A stretch of 64,000 nt of DNA, from positions 248,001-312,000 of the forward strand of contig NZ_JAVBHX010000001.1 in NCBI RefSeq assembly GCF_030732065.1, given 5' to 3'. Shown piece after piece: positions 26,583-36,046 of this stretch. Origin of the DNA: Oceanimonas aquatica. Its GTDB lineage: Bacteria > Pseudomonadota > Gammaproteobacteria > Enterobacterales > Aeromonadaceae. The notes beneath the pieces are model-generated. The model searched no databases and was not told the origin of the DNA. It was given only the letters and a program-made list of their open reading frames with translations. Each line of letters opens with the position of its first letter. Position 1 is the stretch's first letter. The translations under genes were made by a program, and so were the position numbers.

Positions 26583-27638
26583 TCAGCCGGCGGCGTCCCG
26601 CCGCAACTGCCGGGCCTGACTGGGAGATACGCCGAAGAAGTCCTTGAAGCAGTGGCTGAAGTGGGTGGAGCTGGCAAAGCCGCAGGCCACCGCAATGTTG
26701 GCAATGCTGTCGTCGCTCTGCAGCAGCAGGCGGCGTGCCTGGGTAATGCGCAGCTCCAGATAGTAGCGCGAGGGCGTGGCCTGCAGATGAGTCTGAAACA
26801 GCCGCTCCACCCGCCGGCGCGACAGCCCCACATAACCGGCCAGCTCTTCAATGCCGAGCGGCTCTTCGATATTGCTGTTCATCAGCCGCAGCAGATCCCG
26901 AAGCGGCCCGGGCAGGGCCGGGTCGTTTTCCGCCAGGGTCAGCCGGGTTTCGCTGCTGTCGGCGAGGCGGTCGCTGCTCAGAATTTCACGAATGGCACGC
27001 ACCGTGTCGGGGCCGTGCAGCCGTTCAATCATCATCAGCATCATTTCCAGGGCGCTGCTGGGGCCGGCGCTGGTGAGAATGCGGGCGTCCACCACCATGG
27101 CCTGGTTGGACACCTCCACCGCCGGAAAGCGCTCTCGGGTATAGCTGTGGTTGTCGGGATGAATGGCGCAGCACAGGCCGTCGAGCACGCCGGCATGGGC
27201 CAGGGCCACGGCGCCATTCCACAGACCGCCCAGCACTTTTTGCCGCTTGGTGGCGAGTTTGAGCTTGCGGGACAGTTCGCCGTGCTCGGCCAGGCTGCAG
27301 CGAAAGCCGCCGCACACCACCACCACATCGAGGGCGTCATCACCGTCCAGGGGCAGCTCGGCCAGGATGTGGTTGGCGGAAATGTCGATGGCCAGATCAC
27401 TGTGCACCTTGGGGCTGTCGAGACCGTAGCTGGTAATGGTGAACAGGGGGGTGGACTGCACCAGGTTGGCGGTGACCAGGGCATCGACGGCGGCGGTAAA
27501 AGCCATCATGGAAAAGTGGGGCAGCAGCACAAAGCCGACGCGCACCGGCGCATTGCCGGCGGTGCGGGCAGGCAGAAAGGCGCTGTTGGTGTCACGCAGC
27601 CGGTGGCTGAAGTGACGTTTTTCACTGACTTGAGACAT
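26583..27638 (-). CDS. gbdR: GbdR, AraC-type regulator of betaine/sarcosine catabolism
   Basis: 351 residues from ATG 27638. An N-terminal DJ-1/PfpI-like (GATase1) ligand domain (about 35-205: RVGFVLLPHFSMMAFTAAVDAL, DVVVVCGGF) is joined to a C-terminal AraC helix-turn-helix domain (LGIEELAGYVGLSRRRVERLFQTHLQATPSRYYLELR). This GlxA-type architecture and the divergent position next to glyA-soxBDAG fit GbdR, which in Pseudomonas activates glycine-betaine, dimethylglycine and sarcosine genes when dimethylglycine or betaine is present. The cysteine usual in PfpI enzymes is replaced in context CGGF, so it is a sensor rather than an enzyme. It may also control the Rieske operon. Confidence 0.88.
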   Translation of the reverse strand: MSQVSEKRHFSHRLRDTNSAFLPARTAGNAPVRVGFVLLPHFSMMAFTAAVDALVTANLVQSTPLFTITSYGLDSPKVHSDLAIDISANHILAELPLDGDDALDVVVVCGGFRCSLAEHGELSRKLKLATKRQKVLGGLWNGAVALAHAGVLDGLCCAIHPDNHSYTRERFPAVEVSNQAMVVDARILTSAGPSSALEMMLMMIERLHGPDTVRAIREILSSDRLADSSETRLTLAENDPALPGPLRDLLRLMNSNIEEPLGIEELAGYVGLSRRRVERLFQTHLQATPSRYYLELRITQARRLLLQSDDSIANIAVACGFASSTHFSHCFKDFFGVSPSQARQLRRDAAG

Positions 27639-27960
27639 GGTTTCGATGGTGCGGGCGCCGCAGAGAGAGCCGGCCTTATTGATGTTACTGCGTGTTAACC
27701 GGAGTTTACCCCGCCGGCGCCCCCTTTGCACTCTTTGCTCTGTGTACAACCCTGGCGACAATGTCGGATCCCGATCACGAATGTTGCCGGAATGTGATTT
27801 TTTTGTCGCAAATACGCAGCATTGGGCCGCAACCAGTCATCTGCACATCCTTCCCCGGCAGTAGTATGCCGTCAAAGCACAATCGGCAGACCGTCATCAC
27901 GGTGCCGGCTGAATGAACACAGACCCGGGCGGAGCCCGGCGCGAACAAGGAGGTTACGAC
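27639..27960. promoter_or_regulatory. Divergent gbdR / glyA control region
   Basis: 322 bases between the two starts. A strong ribosome site AAGGAGG sits just before glyA. No riboswitch fold, including the tandem glycine aptamer, could be recognised, and no convincing dyad for GbdR could be fixed by eye. Two nearby TGCCG-type half motifs (around 27785 and 27858) may be worth testing. Confidence 0.4.
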
Positions 27961-29214
27961 ATGTTCAGCAAGCACACCCGCATTCAGGATATCGACCCGG
28001 CCCTGTGGTCGGCCATGGAAGAAGAGGCCAGCCGTCAGGAGCAGCATATCGAGCTGATTGCTTCGGAAAACTACACCAGCCCGGCCGTGATGGAAGCCCA
28101 GGGCTCGGTGCTTACCAACAAGTATGCGGAAGGCTATCCGGGCAAGCGCTATTATGGCGGTTGCGAAGCGGTAGACAAGGTGGAACAGCTGGCCATTGAT
28201 CGTGCCAAGGAACTGTTCGGCGCCGACTACGCCAACGTTCAGCCTCATTCCGGCTCCCAGGCCAACGCCGCCGTTTACATGGCCCTGTGCGCCCCCGGCG
28301 ACACCGTGCTGGGCATGAGCCTGGCCCACGGCGGTCACCTGACCCACGGTGCCAAGGTGAGCTTCTCCGGCAAAATCTACAACGCCGTGCAGTATGGCCT
28401 GAACGAAACCACCGGTGAGGTGGACTACGACCAGGTTGAGCAGCTGGCGCTGGAGCACAAGCCCAAAATGATTGTGGCCGGTTTTTCCGCCTACTCCCAG
28501 ATCATGGACTGGGCCCGGTTCCGCGCCATCGCCGACAAGGTGGGTGCCTATCTGTTTGTCGACATGGCCCACGTCGCCGGTCTGGTGGCCGCCGGTGTGT
28601 ACCCCAACCCGGTGCCCTTTGCCGACGTGGTCACCACCACCACCCACAAGACCCTGCGCGGCCCCCGTGGCGGCCTGATCCTGGCCAAGGCCAACCCGGA
28701 GCTGGAAAAGAAATTCAACGGCGCCGTGTTCCCCGGTGGCCAGGGTGGCCCGCTGATGCATGCCATCGCCGCCAAGGCCGTGGCCTTTGCCGAGGCACTC
28801 AAGCCCGAGTTTCGCGATTACCAGCAGGCGGTGGTGGAAAACGCCCAGGCCATGGTGGAAGTGTTCCAGAAGCGCGGCTTTGACGTGGTCTCAAACGGTA
28901 CCGAGAACCACCTGTTCCTGCTTGACCTGTCAGCCCGGGGCATTACCGGCAAGGACGCAGACAGAGTGCTGGGTGAGGCCAACATTACCGTCAACAAAAA
29001 CGCCGTGCCCAATGACCCGCAGCCGCCCTTTGTGACCTCGGGCCTGCGCATCGGTACGCCGGCGGTCACCAGCCGCGGTTTCAAGGCCGAGCACTGCCGC
29101 CAGCTGGCAGGCTGGATCTGCGACATTCTGGAGCACATGGACGACCCGGACGTGATCATCTCGGTCAAGGACCAGGTGGCCAGCCTTTGCAGCTATTTCC
29201 CGGTGTATCGCTAA
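27961..29214 (+). CDS. glyA: Serine hydroxymethyltransferase
   Basis: 417 residues, full family length. The PLP enzyme interconverts glycine plus methylene-tetrahydrofolate and serine. Motifs: [19 protein letters not shown] near the N-terminus, the PLP lysine in [14 protein letters not shown], and the C-terminal [22 protein letters not shown] ribosome site. As first gene of glyA-soxBDAG-purU it is the catabolic copy: it takes glycine and the one-carbon unit released from sarcosine to serine. A second housekeeping glyA is expected elsewhere in the genome. Confidence 0.97.
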   Translation: MFSKHTRIQDIDPALWSAMEEEASRQEQHIELIASENYTSPAVMEAQGSVLTNKYAEGYPGKRYYGGCEAVDKVEQLAIDRAKELFGADYANVQPHSGSQANAAVYMALCAPGDTVLGMSLAHGGHLTHGAKVSFSGKIYNAVQYGLNETTGEVDYDQVEQLALEHKPKMIVAGFSAYSQIMDWARFRAIADKVGAYLFVDMAHVAGLVAAGVYPNPVPFADVVTTTTHKTLRGPRGGLILAKANPELEKKFNGAVFPGGQGGPLMHAIAAKAVAFAEALKPEFRDYQQAVVENAQAMVEVFQKRGFDVVSNGTENHLFLLDLSARGITGKDADRVLGEANITVNKNAVPNDPQPPFVTSGLRIGTPAVTSRGFKAEHCRQLAGWICDILEHMDDPDVIISVKDQVASLCSYFPVYR

Positions 29215-29262
29215 GCGGTTTCACCCAAACAGGACACGGAATTCAAACAACAGGTGACCCTC

Positions 29263-30516
29263 ATGCAGAAATATTCAGGATTCGGGCTGCTCAAGCATGC
29301 CCTGACTCACCACGAGAACTGGCAGAAAGTGTGGCGCAACCCCACTCCCAAGCACGAAGGCTACGATGTGATCATCGTGGGCGGCGGCGGCCACGGTCTG
29401 GCCACGGCCTACTATCTGGCCAAGGAGCACGGCATCACCAATGTAGCGGTGATCGAAAAGGGCTACCTGGGTGGCGGCAACACCGCCCGTAACACCACTA
29501 TCGTGCGCTCCAACTACCTGTGGGACGAAGCGGCCTGGCTCTATGAGCATTCCATGAAACTGTGGGAAGGCCTGGCCCAGGATCTGAACTACAACCTGAT
29601 GTTCAGCCAGCGCGGTGTACTCAACCTGGGTCACACCCTGCAGGACATGCGCGACATCGAGCGCCGGGTCAATGCCAACCGTCTGAACGGCATCGACAGT
29701 GAAGTGCTGTACACCAAGGACGTGCAGGATCTGGTACCGATTCTGGATTGCTCCAAGAACGCCCGCTACCCGGTGCTGGGTGCGTCCTGGCAGCCTCGCG
29801 GCGGCACCGCCCGTCACGACGCCGTGGCCTGGGGCTTTGCCCGCGCCGCCGACGCCATGGGCGTGCACCTGATCCAGCAGACCGAAGTGACCGGCATTCG
29901 CCGCGAAAACGGCGCCGTGACCGGGGTGGACACCACCCGCGGCTTTATCAAGGCGCCCAAGGTAGCCTGTGTGACCGCCGGCAACTCCGGCGTGATGGCC
30001 GACATGGTGGGCATGAAGCTGCCGCTGGAATCCCACCCGCTGCAGGCCATGGTATCCGAGCCGGTGAAGCCGATCCTCGACACAGTGGTGATGTCCAACC
30101 ACGTACACGGCTATGTGTCCCAGTCCGACAAGGGCGACCTGGTGATCGGCGCCGGTATCGACAGCTACCTGGGCTACGGCCAGCGCGGCTCCTTCCCGGT
30201 GGTGGAGCACACCATGGCGGCCATCGTCGAGATGTTCCCCATTTTCAGCCGGGTTCGTCTGAACCGCACCTGGGGCGGTATTGTGGATACCTGTCCGGAT
30301 GCCTGTCCGATTATTTCCAAGACCCATATCAAGGGCCTGTATTTCAACTGCGGTTGGGGCACCGGCGGCTTCAAGGCCACGCCGGGCTCGGGCAACGTGT
30401 TCGCCCACACCATTGCCAAGGACGATCCGCACCCCCTGGCCAAACCGTTTAACGTAGACCGCTTTACCACTGGTCACCTGATCGACGAACACGGCGCAGC
30501 CGGCGTTGCCCACTAA
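29263..30516 (+). CDS. soxB: Sarcosine oxidase subunit beta
   Basis: 417 residues from ATG 29263 (AACAGG eight bases upstream; a GTG at 29254 is the alternative). It starts [10 protein letters not shown] as in other SoxB proteins. FAD-binding motif [24 protein letters not shown] (about 34-57). His185 in GGTARHDAV corresponds to the residue that carries covalent FMN in corynebacterial enzymes. The beta subunit holds the sarcosine site; the heterotetramer oxidises sarcosine to glycine, passing formaldehyde to tetrahydrofolate. Gap to glyA is 48 bases. Confidence 0.96.
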   Translation: MQKYSGFGLLKHALTHHENWQKVWRNPTPKHEGYDVIIVGGGGHGLATAYYLAKEHGITNVAVIEKGYLGGGNTARNTTIVRSNYLWDEAAWLYEHSMKLWEGLAQDLNYNLMFSQRGVLNLGHTLQDMRDIERRVNANRLNGIDSEVLYTKDVQDLVPILDCSKNARYPVLGASWQPRGGTARHDAVAWGFARAADAMGVHLIQQTEVTGIRRENGAVTGVDTTRGFIKAPKVACVTAGNSGVMADMVGMKLPLESHPLQAMVSEPVKPILDTVVMSNHVHGYVSQSDKGDLVIGAGIDSYLGYGQRGSFPVVEHTMAAIVEMFPIFSRVRLNRTWGGIVDTCPDACPIISKTHIKGLYFNCGWGTGGFKATPGSGNVFAHTIAKDDPHPLAKPFNVDRFTTGHLIDEHGAAGVAH

Positions 30517-30528
30517 AGGAGAGAGACA

Positions 30529-30816
30529 ATGTTTAACATTTATTGTCCGCACTGCGGCGAACACCGGGAAGAAGAAGAGTTCCACTACGGCGGCGAAGCG
30601 CACATTGCCCGCCCGGCGGATCCCAATGCGCTGAGCGACAAGGAGTGGGCCGAGTACCTGTTCCTGCGCAAGAACCCCCGTGGCCTGCATCACGAGATGT
30701 GGTACCACGCCGCCGGTTGCCGCAAGTTCTTCAATGCCACCCGGCACACAGTGACTTATGAAATCAAGGAAACCTACAAGGTGGGCGAACAGCCGCAGCA
30801 AGGAGGCCAGTCATGA
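30529..30816 (+). CDS. soxD: Sarcosine oxidase subunit delta
   Basis: 95 residues. Small zinc-binding subunit of heterotetrameric sarcosine oxidase. The N-terminal YCPHCGEHREEEEF and the later HAAGCRKFF supply the Cys/His ligands. GGAGAGA precedes the ATG, 12 bases after soxB. The stop overlaps the soxA start as ATGA. Confidence 0.95.
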   Translation: MFNIYCPHCGEHREEEEFHYGGEAHIARPADPNALSDKEWAEYLFLRKNPRGLHHEMWYHAAGCRKFFNATRHTVTYEIKETYKVGEQPQQGGQS

Positions 30817-33800
30817 GCCAGCAGAACCGCATTCAGGGCAAGGGCCGGGTAGACGCCGGCAAGCCGCTCAACTTTATTTTCAACGGCAAGCGCTATGAAG
30901 GCCTGGCCGGTGACACCATTGCTTCGGCCCTGCTGGCCAACGGCGTGGACGTGGTCGGTCGCTCGTTCAAGTACTCCCGTCCGCGCGGCATCATGGCCGC
31001 CGGTGCCGACGAGCCGAACTGCATTCTGCAGGTGGGCTCTAGTGAAGCCACCATGATCCCCAACATTCGTGGCACCCAGGCCGAGCTGTACGATGGTCTG
31101 ACCGCCGCCAGCACCAACGGCTGGCCGAATGTCGACAAGGACATCATGGGCGTGATGGGCAAGCTCGGCGGCAGCATGATGCCCCCCGGCTTCTACTACA
31201 AAACCTTTATGTATCCGCAGTCCATGTGGCCCAAGTACGAGCACCTGATCCGCAAGGCCGCCGGCCTTGGCCGGGTGCCCAACGAGCGGGATCCGGACAC
31301 CTATGACAAGCTCAACCATCACTGCGACGTGCTGGTGGTGGGTGGTGGTGCCGCCGGTCTGACCGCGGCCCTGGCCGCCGGTCGCCGTGGCGCCCGCGTC
31401 ATTCTGGTGGACGAGCAGAATGAGTTCGGTGGCCACCTGCTGCACAGCACTCAGGAAATCAACGGCCAGGCACCGGCTGCCTGGGTGGCCGCGGCAGTGA
31501 AAGAGCTGGAAGCCCTGCCCGACGTGACCCTGCTGCCACGCAGCACCGCGTCCGGTTACTACGATCAGAACTTCGTGTCCGTGATGGAGCGCCGTACCGA
31601 TCATCTGGGCGAGCGTATTTCCGGCAAGACCCGTCAGCGTCTGCACCGCATTCGTGCCGGCCGCGTGGTACTGGCCACCGGCGCTCAGGAGCGTCCGCTG
31701 GTATTCGCCAACAACGATCTGCCCGGCTGCTACGTGGCCAGCGCCCTGTCCACCTACGTCAACCGCTATGGCGTGGCCCCGGGCAAGCAGCTGGTGCTGA
31801 TGACCTGTAACGATTACGGCTATCAGGCCGCCATCGACTGGCTGGACGCCGGCCGTGAAATCGTGGCCGTGATTGACAGCCGTTCCAAGCCCGACGGCGA
31901 TCGCTACCACCAGCTCAAGGCCCGTGGCGTAAAGATCTACACCGGCCACGGCCTGATTGAAGCCACCGGCAAGAAGCGGGTGAACGGTGCCAAGGTTGCG
32001 CCCATCACCAGCGACGGCAGCCGTGTGACCGGCGACGCCGTGCAGCTTAACTGTGACATCATCGCCACGTCCGGCGGCTGGAGCCCGGTGGTGCACCTGA
32101 CCGCCCACACCGGTTCCCGTCCGGTCTGGAATGCCGACGTCATCGGCTTTGTGCCCGGCGAAACCGTGCAGAAGCAACTGCTGGCCGGCGGCATGCAGGG
32201 TACCTATGGTCTGTCTGCGGTACTGAACGAGGGCCTCAAGGCCGGTCGTGAGGCCGCCGAAGCCACCGGTTACGGTGAGCTGTCTGCCAATGTGGTAGAT
32301 GCCGACGTCAACACCACGGATCCGCGGGAAGATCAGGCTCAGGCCCTGTTCCTGGTGCCCCACAGCCGCGCCACCAGCCGTGCGCCCAAGCAGTTCGTCG
32401 ACTATCAGAACGACGTGACCGCCGCCGGCATCGAGCTGGCCGTACGCGAAGGCTTTGAGTCCATCGAGCACATCAAGCGTTATACCGCCATGGGCTTTGG
32501 TACCGACCAGGGTAAGCTCGGCAACATCAACGGCATGGCCATTGCTGCCAATGCCATGGGCAAGAGCATTCCGGAAACCGGTACCACCATTTTCCGTCCG
32601 AACTACACCCCGATCACCATGGGCGCCTTTGCCGGCCGTGACGCGGGTCACCTGTTCGACCCGGCCCGCTTCAGCGCCATGCATGCCTGGCACGTGAAGA
32701 ACGGCGCCGAGTTCGAAGACGTGGGTCAGTGGAAGCGTCCCTGGTACTTCCCCAAGGCGGGCGAAGACATGCACCAGGCGGTTAACCGCGAGTGTGTGGC
32801 AGCGCGGACCAGCGTGGGCATTCTCGATGCTTCCACCCTGGGCAAGATCGACATTCAGGGCAAGGATGCGCGGGAATTCCTGCAGCGTATCTACACCAAC
32901 GCCTGGGCCAAGCTGAACCCCGGTTTCTGCCGCTACGGCCTGATGTGTAAAGAAGACGGCATGGTGTTTGACGATGGTGTGACCTCCTGCATCACCGACG
33001 AGCACTTTGTGATGACCACCACCACCGGCGGCGCCGCGGGCGTACTGCAGTGGCTGGAACTGTGGCACCAGACCGAATGGCCGGAGCTGGAAGTGTATTT
33101 CACCTCCGTGACCGATCACTGGGCCACCATGACCGTATCCGGTCCTAACAGCCGCAAGGTGCTGGAAAAGGTCTGTGAAGACGTGGATCTGGCCGGTGAC
33201 GCCTTCCCCTTTATGACCTGGAAGGACGCCACCATTGCCGGTGTGAAAGGCCGCATCTTCCGCATCTCCTTCACCGGTGAGCTGAGCTTTGAGGTGAACG
33301 TGCAGGCCAACTACGGCATGCATGTGTGGGAAGCGCTGATGGAAGCGGGTGCCGAATTTGACATCACCCCGTACGGCACCGAAACCATGCACGTGCTGCG
33401 TGCCGAAAAGGGCTTCATCATTGTGGGTCAGGACACTGACGGCTCCGTAACGCCGCAGGATCTGAACATGAACTGGTGTGTGGGCAAGAACAAGCCGTTC
33501 CCCTTCATCGGTCAGCGTTCCTGGAGCCGGGAAGACACCGCGCGCACCGACCGCAAGCAGCTGGTGGGCCTGAAGTGCAAGGAAGCCAAGACCGTGATTC
33601 CGGAAGGCGCCCAGATTGTACTGGACCCCAACCATCCGGTGCCGGTACCCATGGTTGGCCATGTGTCATCCAGTTACTACAGCGCCAACTTGGGCCACAA
33701 CATCGCCATGGGCGTGGTCAAGGATGGTCTGAACCGAATGGGCGAAACCGTGTACTGTCCGCTGGCGGACGGCCGGGTGCTGGAAGCCGAAATCACCAGC

Positions 33801-33842
33801 CCGATTTTCTATGATCCCAAAGGAGAGCGTCAGCATGTCTAA
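30813..33842 (+). CDS. soxA: Sarcosine oxidase subunit alpha
   Basis: 1009 residues, the normal size. An N-terminal ferredoxin-like (Fer2_4) domain contains FNGKRYEGLAGDTIASALLANG and VGRSFKYSRPRGI; a central FAD/NAD(P) domain begins CDVLVVGGGAAGLTAALAAGRRG at about residue 170 and includes VVLATGAQERPLVF; the C-terminal third is a glycine-cleavage T-like folate domain (GILDASTLGKIDIQGKDAREFLQRIYTN ... GLMCKEDGMVFDDGV). The folate domain captures the methyl carbon as methylene-THF. Overlaps soxD by 4 and soxG by 8 bases, so the operon is translationally coupled. Confidence 0.96.
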   Translation: MSQQNRIQGKGRVDAGKPLNFIFNGKRYEGLAGDTIASALLANGVDVVGRSFKYSRPRGIMAAGADEPNCILQVGSSEATMIPNIRGTQAELYDGLTAASTNGWPNVDKDIMGVMGKLGGSMMPPGFYYKTFMYPQSMWPKYEHLIRKAAGLGRVPNERDPDTYDKLNHHCDVLVVGGGAAGLTAALAAGRRGARVILVDEQNEFGGHLLHSTQEINGQAPAAWVAAAVKELEALPDVTLLPRSTASGYYDQNFVSVMERRTDHLGERISGKTRQRLHRIRAGRVVLATGAQERPLVFANNDLPGCYVASALSTYVNRYGVAPGKQLVLMTCNDYGYQAAIDWLDAGREIVAVIDSRSKPDGDRYHQLKARGVKIYTGHGLIEATGKKRVNGAKVAPITSDGSRVTGDAVQLNCDIIATSGGWSPVVHLTAHTGSRPVWNADVIGFVPGETVQKQLLAGGMQGTYGLSAVLNEGLKAGREAAEATGYGELSANVVDADVNTTDPREDQAQALFLVPHSRATSRAPKQFVDYQNDVTAAGIELAVREGFESIEHIKRYTAMGFGTDQGKLGNINGMAIAANAMGKSIPETGTTIFRPNYTPITMGAFAGRDAGHLFDPARFSAMHAWHVKNGAEFEDVGQWKRPWYFPKAGEDMHQAVNRECVAARTSVGILDASTLGKIDIQGKDAREFLQRIYTNAWAKLNPGFCRYGLMCKEDGMVFDDGVTSCITDEHFVMTTTTGGAAGVLQWLELWHQTEWPELEVYFTSVTDHWATMTVSGPNSRKVLEKVCEDVDLAGDAFPFMTWKDATIAGVKGRIFRISFTGELSFEVNVQANYGMHVWEALMEAGAEFDITPYGTETMHVLRAEKGFIIVGQDTDGSVTPQDLNMNWCVGKNKPFPFIGQRSWSREDTARTDRKQLVGLKCKEAKTVIPEGAQIVLDPNHPVPVPMVGHVSSSYYSANLGHNIAMGVVKDGLNRMGETVYCPLADGRVLEAEITSPIFYDPKGERQHV

Positions 33843-34464
33843 CAACACCGCCAAACAGACTGAAGTACAACGCCAGGTGCGGGTGGAATCCCCGCTGTAC
33901 CACGCCAACCTGGAGACGCTGGCCAAACAGGATCAGCAGGGTGAAGTGGTGCTGCGCGAAAAGGCCTTTATGGGTCATCTGGTACTGCGCGGCAACGCCA
34001 GTAACGAGCTGTTCGCCAAAACCGTGGAAAAGGTACTGGGCGTGGCACTGCCCACCCGGGCCTGCAGCTCTGCCGAAAGCAGCAAGGCGCTGGTGCAGTG
34101 GCTGTCTCCCGACGAGTGGCTGATCATCACCGAAGGGGGTCAGGAAGGCCCGCTGCAGCAGGCGCTGCGCGAGCAGCTGTCCGGCCACTATGCCATCACC
34201 GATGTAAGCGGCGGCCAGACCGTGATTGAGCTGTCCGGTCCCAAGGCGGAAATGGTCATTCGCAAGTCGTGCCCCTACGATGTGCACCCGTCCAATTTCC
34301 CCACCGGCAAGTGTGTGGGTACCGTGTTCGCCAAGAGCTCGGCGCTGCTGCGCCGCACCGGTGCCGAGAGCTTTGAGCTGGTGATCCGCCGCAGCTTCTC
34401 CGACTACCTGTGGCTGTGGCTGCAGGATGCCAGCCGGGAATACGGCCTGGTGATCGGCAAGTAA
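33835..34464 (+). CDS. soxG: Sarcosine oxidase subunit gamma
   Basis: 209 residues from ATG 33835, with AAAGGAGAG upstream inside soxA. The sequence has the SoxG features LSPDEWLIITEGG, ITDVSGGQTVIELSGPKAEMVIRKSCPYDVHP and SFSDYLWLWLQDA, related to the GcvT fold but without catalytic residues; the subunit is structural. It is followed by a 34474-34493 hairpin (AGGCCCGG / CCGGGCCT) without a T-run. Confidence 0.95.
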   Translation: MSNNTAKQTEVQRQVRVESPLYHANLETLAKQDQQGEVVLREKAFMGHLVLRGNASNELFAKTVEKVLGVALPTRACSSAESSKALVQWLSPDEWLIITEGGQEGPLQQALREQLSGHYAITDVSGGQTVIELSGPKAEMVIRKSCPYDVHPSNFPTGKCVGTVFAKSSALLRRTGAESFELVIRRSFSDYLWLWLQDASREYGLVIGK

Positions 34465-34531
34465 CATAAATTGAGGCCCGGTCCGCCGGGCCTTACTGCA
34501 AGGGAACACGCATCGCCATGGGAGGCACAGC

Positions 34532-35398
34532 ATGAACCAGCACGATACCCTTATCCTCACCGCCAGTTGTGAAAGCCGGCTGGGCACCGTGGATGCGGTG
34601 ACCGGCTACCTGTTTCAGCAGGGCTGTTACGTGGCGGACATGCAGACCTTTGACGATGCCCGTGCCGGCCACTTTTTTATTCGAGTGGAGTTTCGCAAGC
34701 CCGAGCAGGGCGAGTTCGACGAAGCGGCGTTTCGTGACGGCTTTGCCCCCCGGGCCGAAAAATTCGGCATGGAGTGGGAGCTGACCGATCGCAGCCGCCG
34801 GCCCAATGTGGTGATACTGGTGTCGAAGTTCGACCATTGCCTGAACGATCTGCTGTATCGCTACCGCACCGGTCAGCTGGGCATCGAAATTCCGGCCATC
34901 ATCTCCAATCACCCGGATCTGCAGCGGCTGGCCGACTGGCACCATATTCCCTATTACCACCTGCCGATTACGCCGGAGACCAAGGCCGAGCAGGAGGCGC
35001 AGTTGTGGAGAATCGTGCAGGAGTCGGACGCCGATCTGGTGGTGCTGGCCCGCTACATGCAGGTGCTGAGCCCGGATCTGTGCGACAAGATGGCCGGCCG
35101 CGCCATCAACATTCACCACTCCCTGTTGCCCGGTTTCAAGGGTGCCCAGCCTTACCATCAGGCTTACGAAAAGGGGGTGAAGCTGGTGGGAGCCACGGCT
35201 CATTACATCAATAACGAGCTGGATGAAGGGCCCATCATTACTCAAGGGGTACAGGCGGTGGATCACAGCCATTACCCGGAAGATCTGGTGGCCAAGGGCC
35301 GCGACATTGAATGCGTGACTCTGGCCAAAGCCATTCAGTATCACATTGAAAAGCGGGTGTTTATGTACCAGGGCAAGACGGTGGTACTGGGCAGCTGA
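34532..35398 (+). CDS. purU: Formyltetrahydrofolate deformylase
   Basis: 288 residues. Hydrolyses 10-formyl-THF to formate and THF. An N-terminal ACT domain (LILTASCESRLGTVDAVTGYLFQQGCYV) is followed by the formyltransferase-type catalytic domain with VVLARYMQVLSP and NIHHSLLPGFKGAQPYHQA, which holds the catalytic Asn and His; a conserved Asp lies in the DEGPII segment. Upstream GGGAGGCACAGC is a good ribosome site. As in other sox operons, it recycles THF when sarcosine methyl groups flood the folate pool. Confidence 0.95.
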   Translation: MNQHDTLILTASCESRLGTVDAVTGYLFQQGCYVADMQTFDDARAGHFFIRVEFRKPEQGEFDEAAFRDGFAPRAEKFGMEWELTDRSRRPNVVILVSKFDHCLNDLLYRYRTGQLGIEIPAIISNHPDLQRLADWHHIPYYHLPITPETKAEQEAQLWRIVQESDADLVVLARYMQVLSPDLCDKMAGRAINIHHSLLPGFKGAQPYHQAYEKGVKLVGATAHYINNELDEGPIITQGVQAVDHSHYPEDLVAKGRDIECVTLAKAIQYHIEKRVFMYQGKTVVLGS

Positions 35399-35451
35399 AC
35401 ACTCATTTACCTCTCGAATGCCAACGCATTCGGCATGAACAAGGAGCCATC

Positions 35452-35796
35452 ATGTCTCAGAAAATTACGGTACTGCGCGATACCCAGCCCCAGGTGCTGC
35501 TGGATGCCACCAAGTGGGAAAAGCTGTCGGGTGACCCCCATACCGTTAACCTCAATGCCTACACCTCGGAAGACGGCAGCAAGATCATGGGTACCTGGAT
35601 CTGCACCCCGGGCAAATGGGCGGTGAACTACACCAAGTGGGAATATTGTGATTTCCGCGAAGGTTACTGCATTCTCACCCCCGAAGGCGGCGAGCCCATT
35701 CACCTGAAGGCGGGCGACATCTTTGTGGTGGAGCCGGGCTTTCAGGGCACCTGGGAAGTAGTGGAAACCGTACGCAAGTATTTCGTGTTTGCCTGA
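35452..35796 (+). CDS. Cupin_3 (DUF861) protein after purU
   Basis: 114 residues, AAGGAGCC before the ATG. Single cupin domain of the DUF861 type: IMGTWICTPGKWAVNYTKWEYCDFREGYCILTPEGGEPIHLKAGDIFVVEPGFQGTWEVVE. The EyC-type motif lacks the histidines of metal cupins. Not closely alike to the cupin at 19670, so they are not simple duplicates. Likely cotranscribed with glyA-soxBDAG-purU and followed by a strong terminator. Function unknown. Confidence 0.85.
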   Translation: MSQKITVLRDTQPQVLLDATKWEKLSGDPHTVNLNAYTSEDGSKIMGTWICTPGKWAVNYTKWEYCDFREGYCILTPEGGEPIHLKAGDIFVVEPGFQGTWEVVETVRKYFVFA

Positions 35797-35826
35797 TCGG
35801 GCAAAACCCCAGTCTCTGTTTTCTTT

Positions 35827-35855
35827 CGGCCTGCCACGCGCAGGCCGTTTTTTTT
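35827..35855 (+). terminator. Terminator of the glyA-sox-purU-cupin operon
   Basis: 8-bp stem CGGCCTGC / GCAGGCCG with 5-base loop followed by eight T residues. Confidence 0.88.
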
Positions 35856-35882
35856 CTGAAGGACTACGGGGAATGTTCTGAA

Positions 35883-36031
35883 GCCGTCATGCCCGTGAAG
35901 TGAGCATCCAGAACATACAGCAGGGCCTTGCCCACAACGCCCATTGGCAGACCCGCACAAAACCAACCTTCACGGTCGTCTGCCTTGGACCCCCGCCTTC
36001 GCGGGGGCGACAAGATAAGTGCGCGGGTGAC
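35883..36031. repeat. Long intergenic repeat, copy 1
   Basis: About 149 bases starting GCCGTCAT and ending in GGGTGAC. It shares its whole length, with scattered mismatches, with 36945-37092 in the same orientation; shared blocks include CCGCACAAAACCAA-type (CCGCACAAAACCAAC here) and CCCCCGCCTTCGCGGGGG. A member of the dispersed family. Confidence 0.75.
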
Positions 36032-36046
36032 GGGAAGTTGGGAGCG

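Noticed and set aside
27639-27960. Glycine riboswitch before glyA
   Set aside because: I could not find the conserved tandem aptamer cores or an associated switch hairpin; only a strong ribosome site is present.
30774-33662. A 962-codon open frame antisense to soxA, and similar long antisense frames at 22733-24844, 46027-48060 and 59000-63000
   Set aside because: High GC with third-position bias gives long stop-free antisense frames. Each lies opposite a gene with strong family motifs, and their translations are His/Gly/Gln-rich with no domain.
34474-34493. Terminator between soxG and purU
   Set aside because: AGGCCCGG / CCGGGCCT forms a stable stem but no T-run follows, and purU continues the operon with its own ribosome site.
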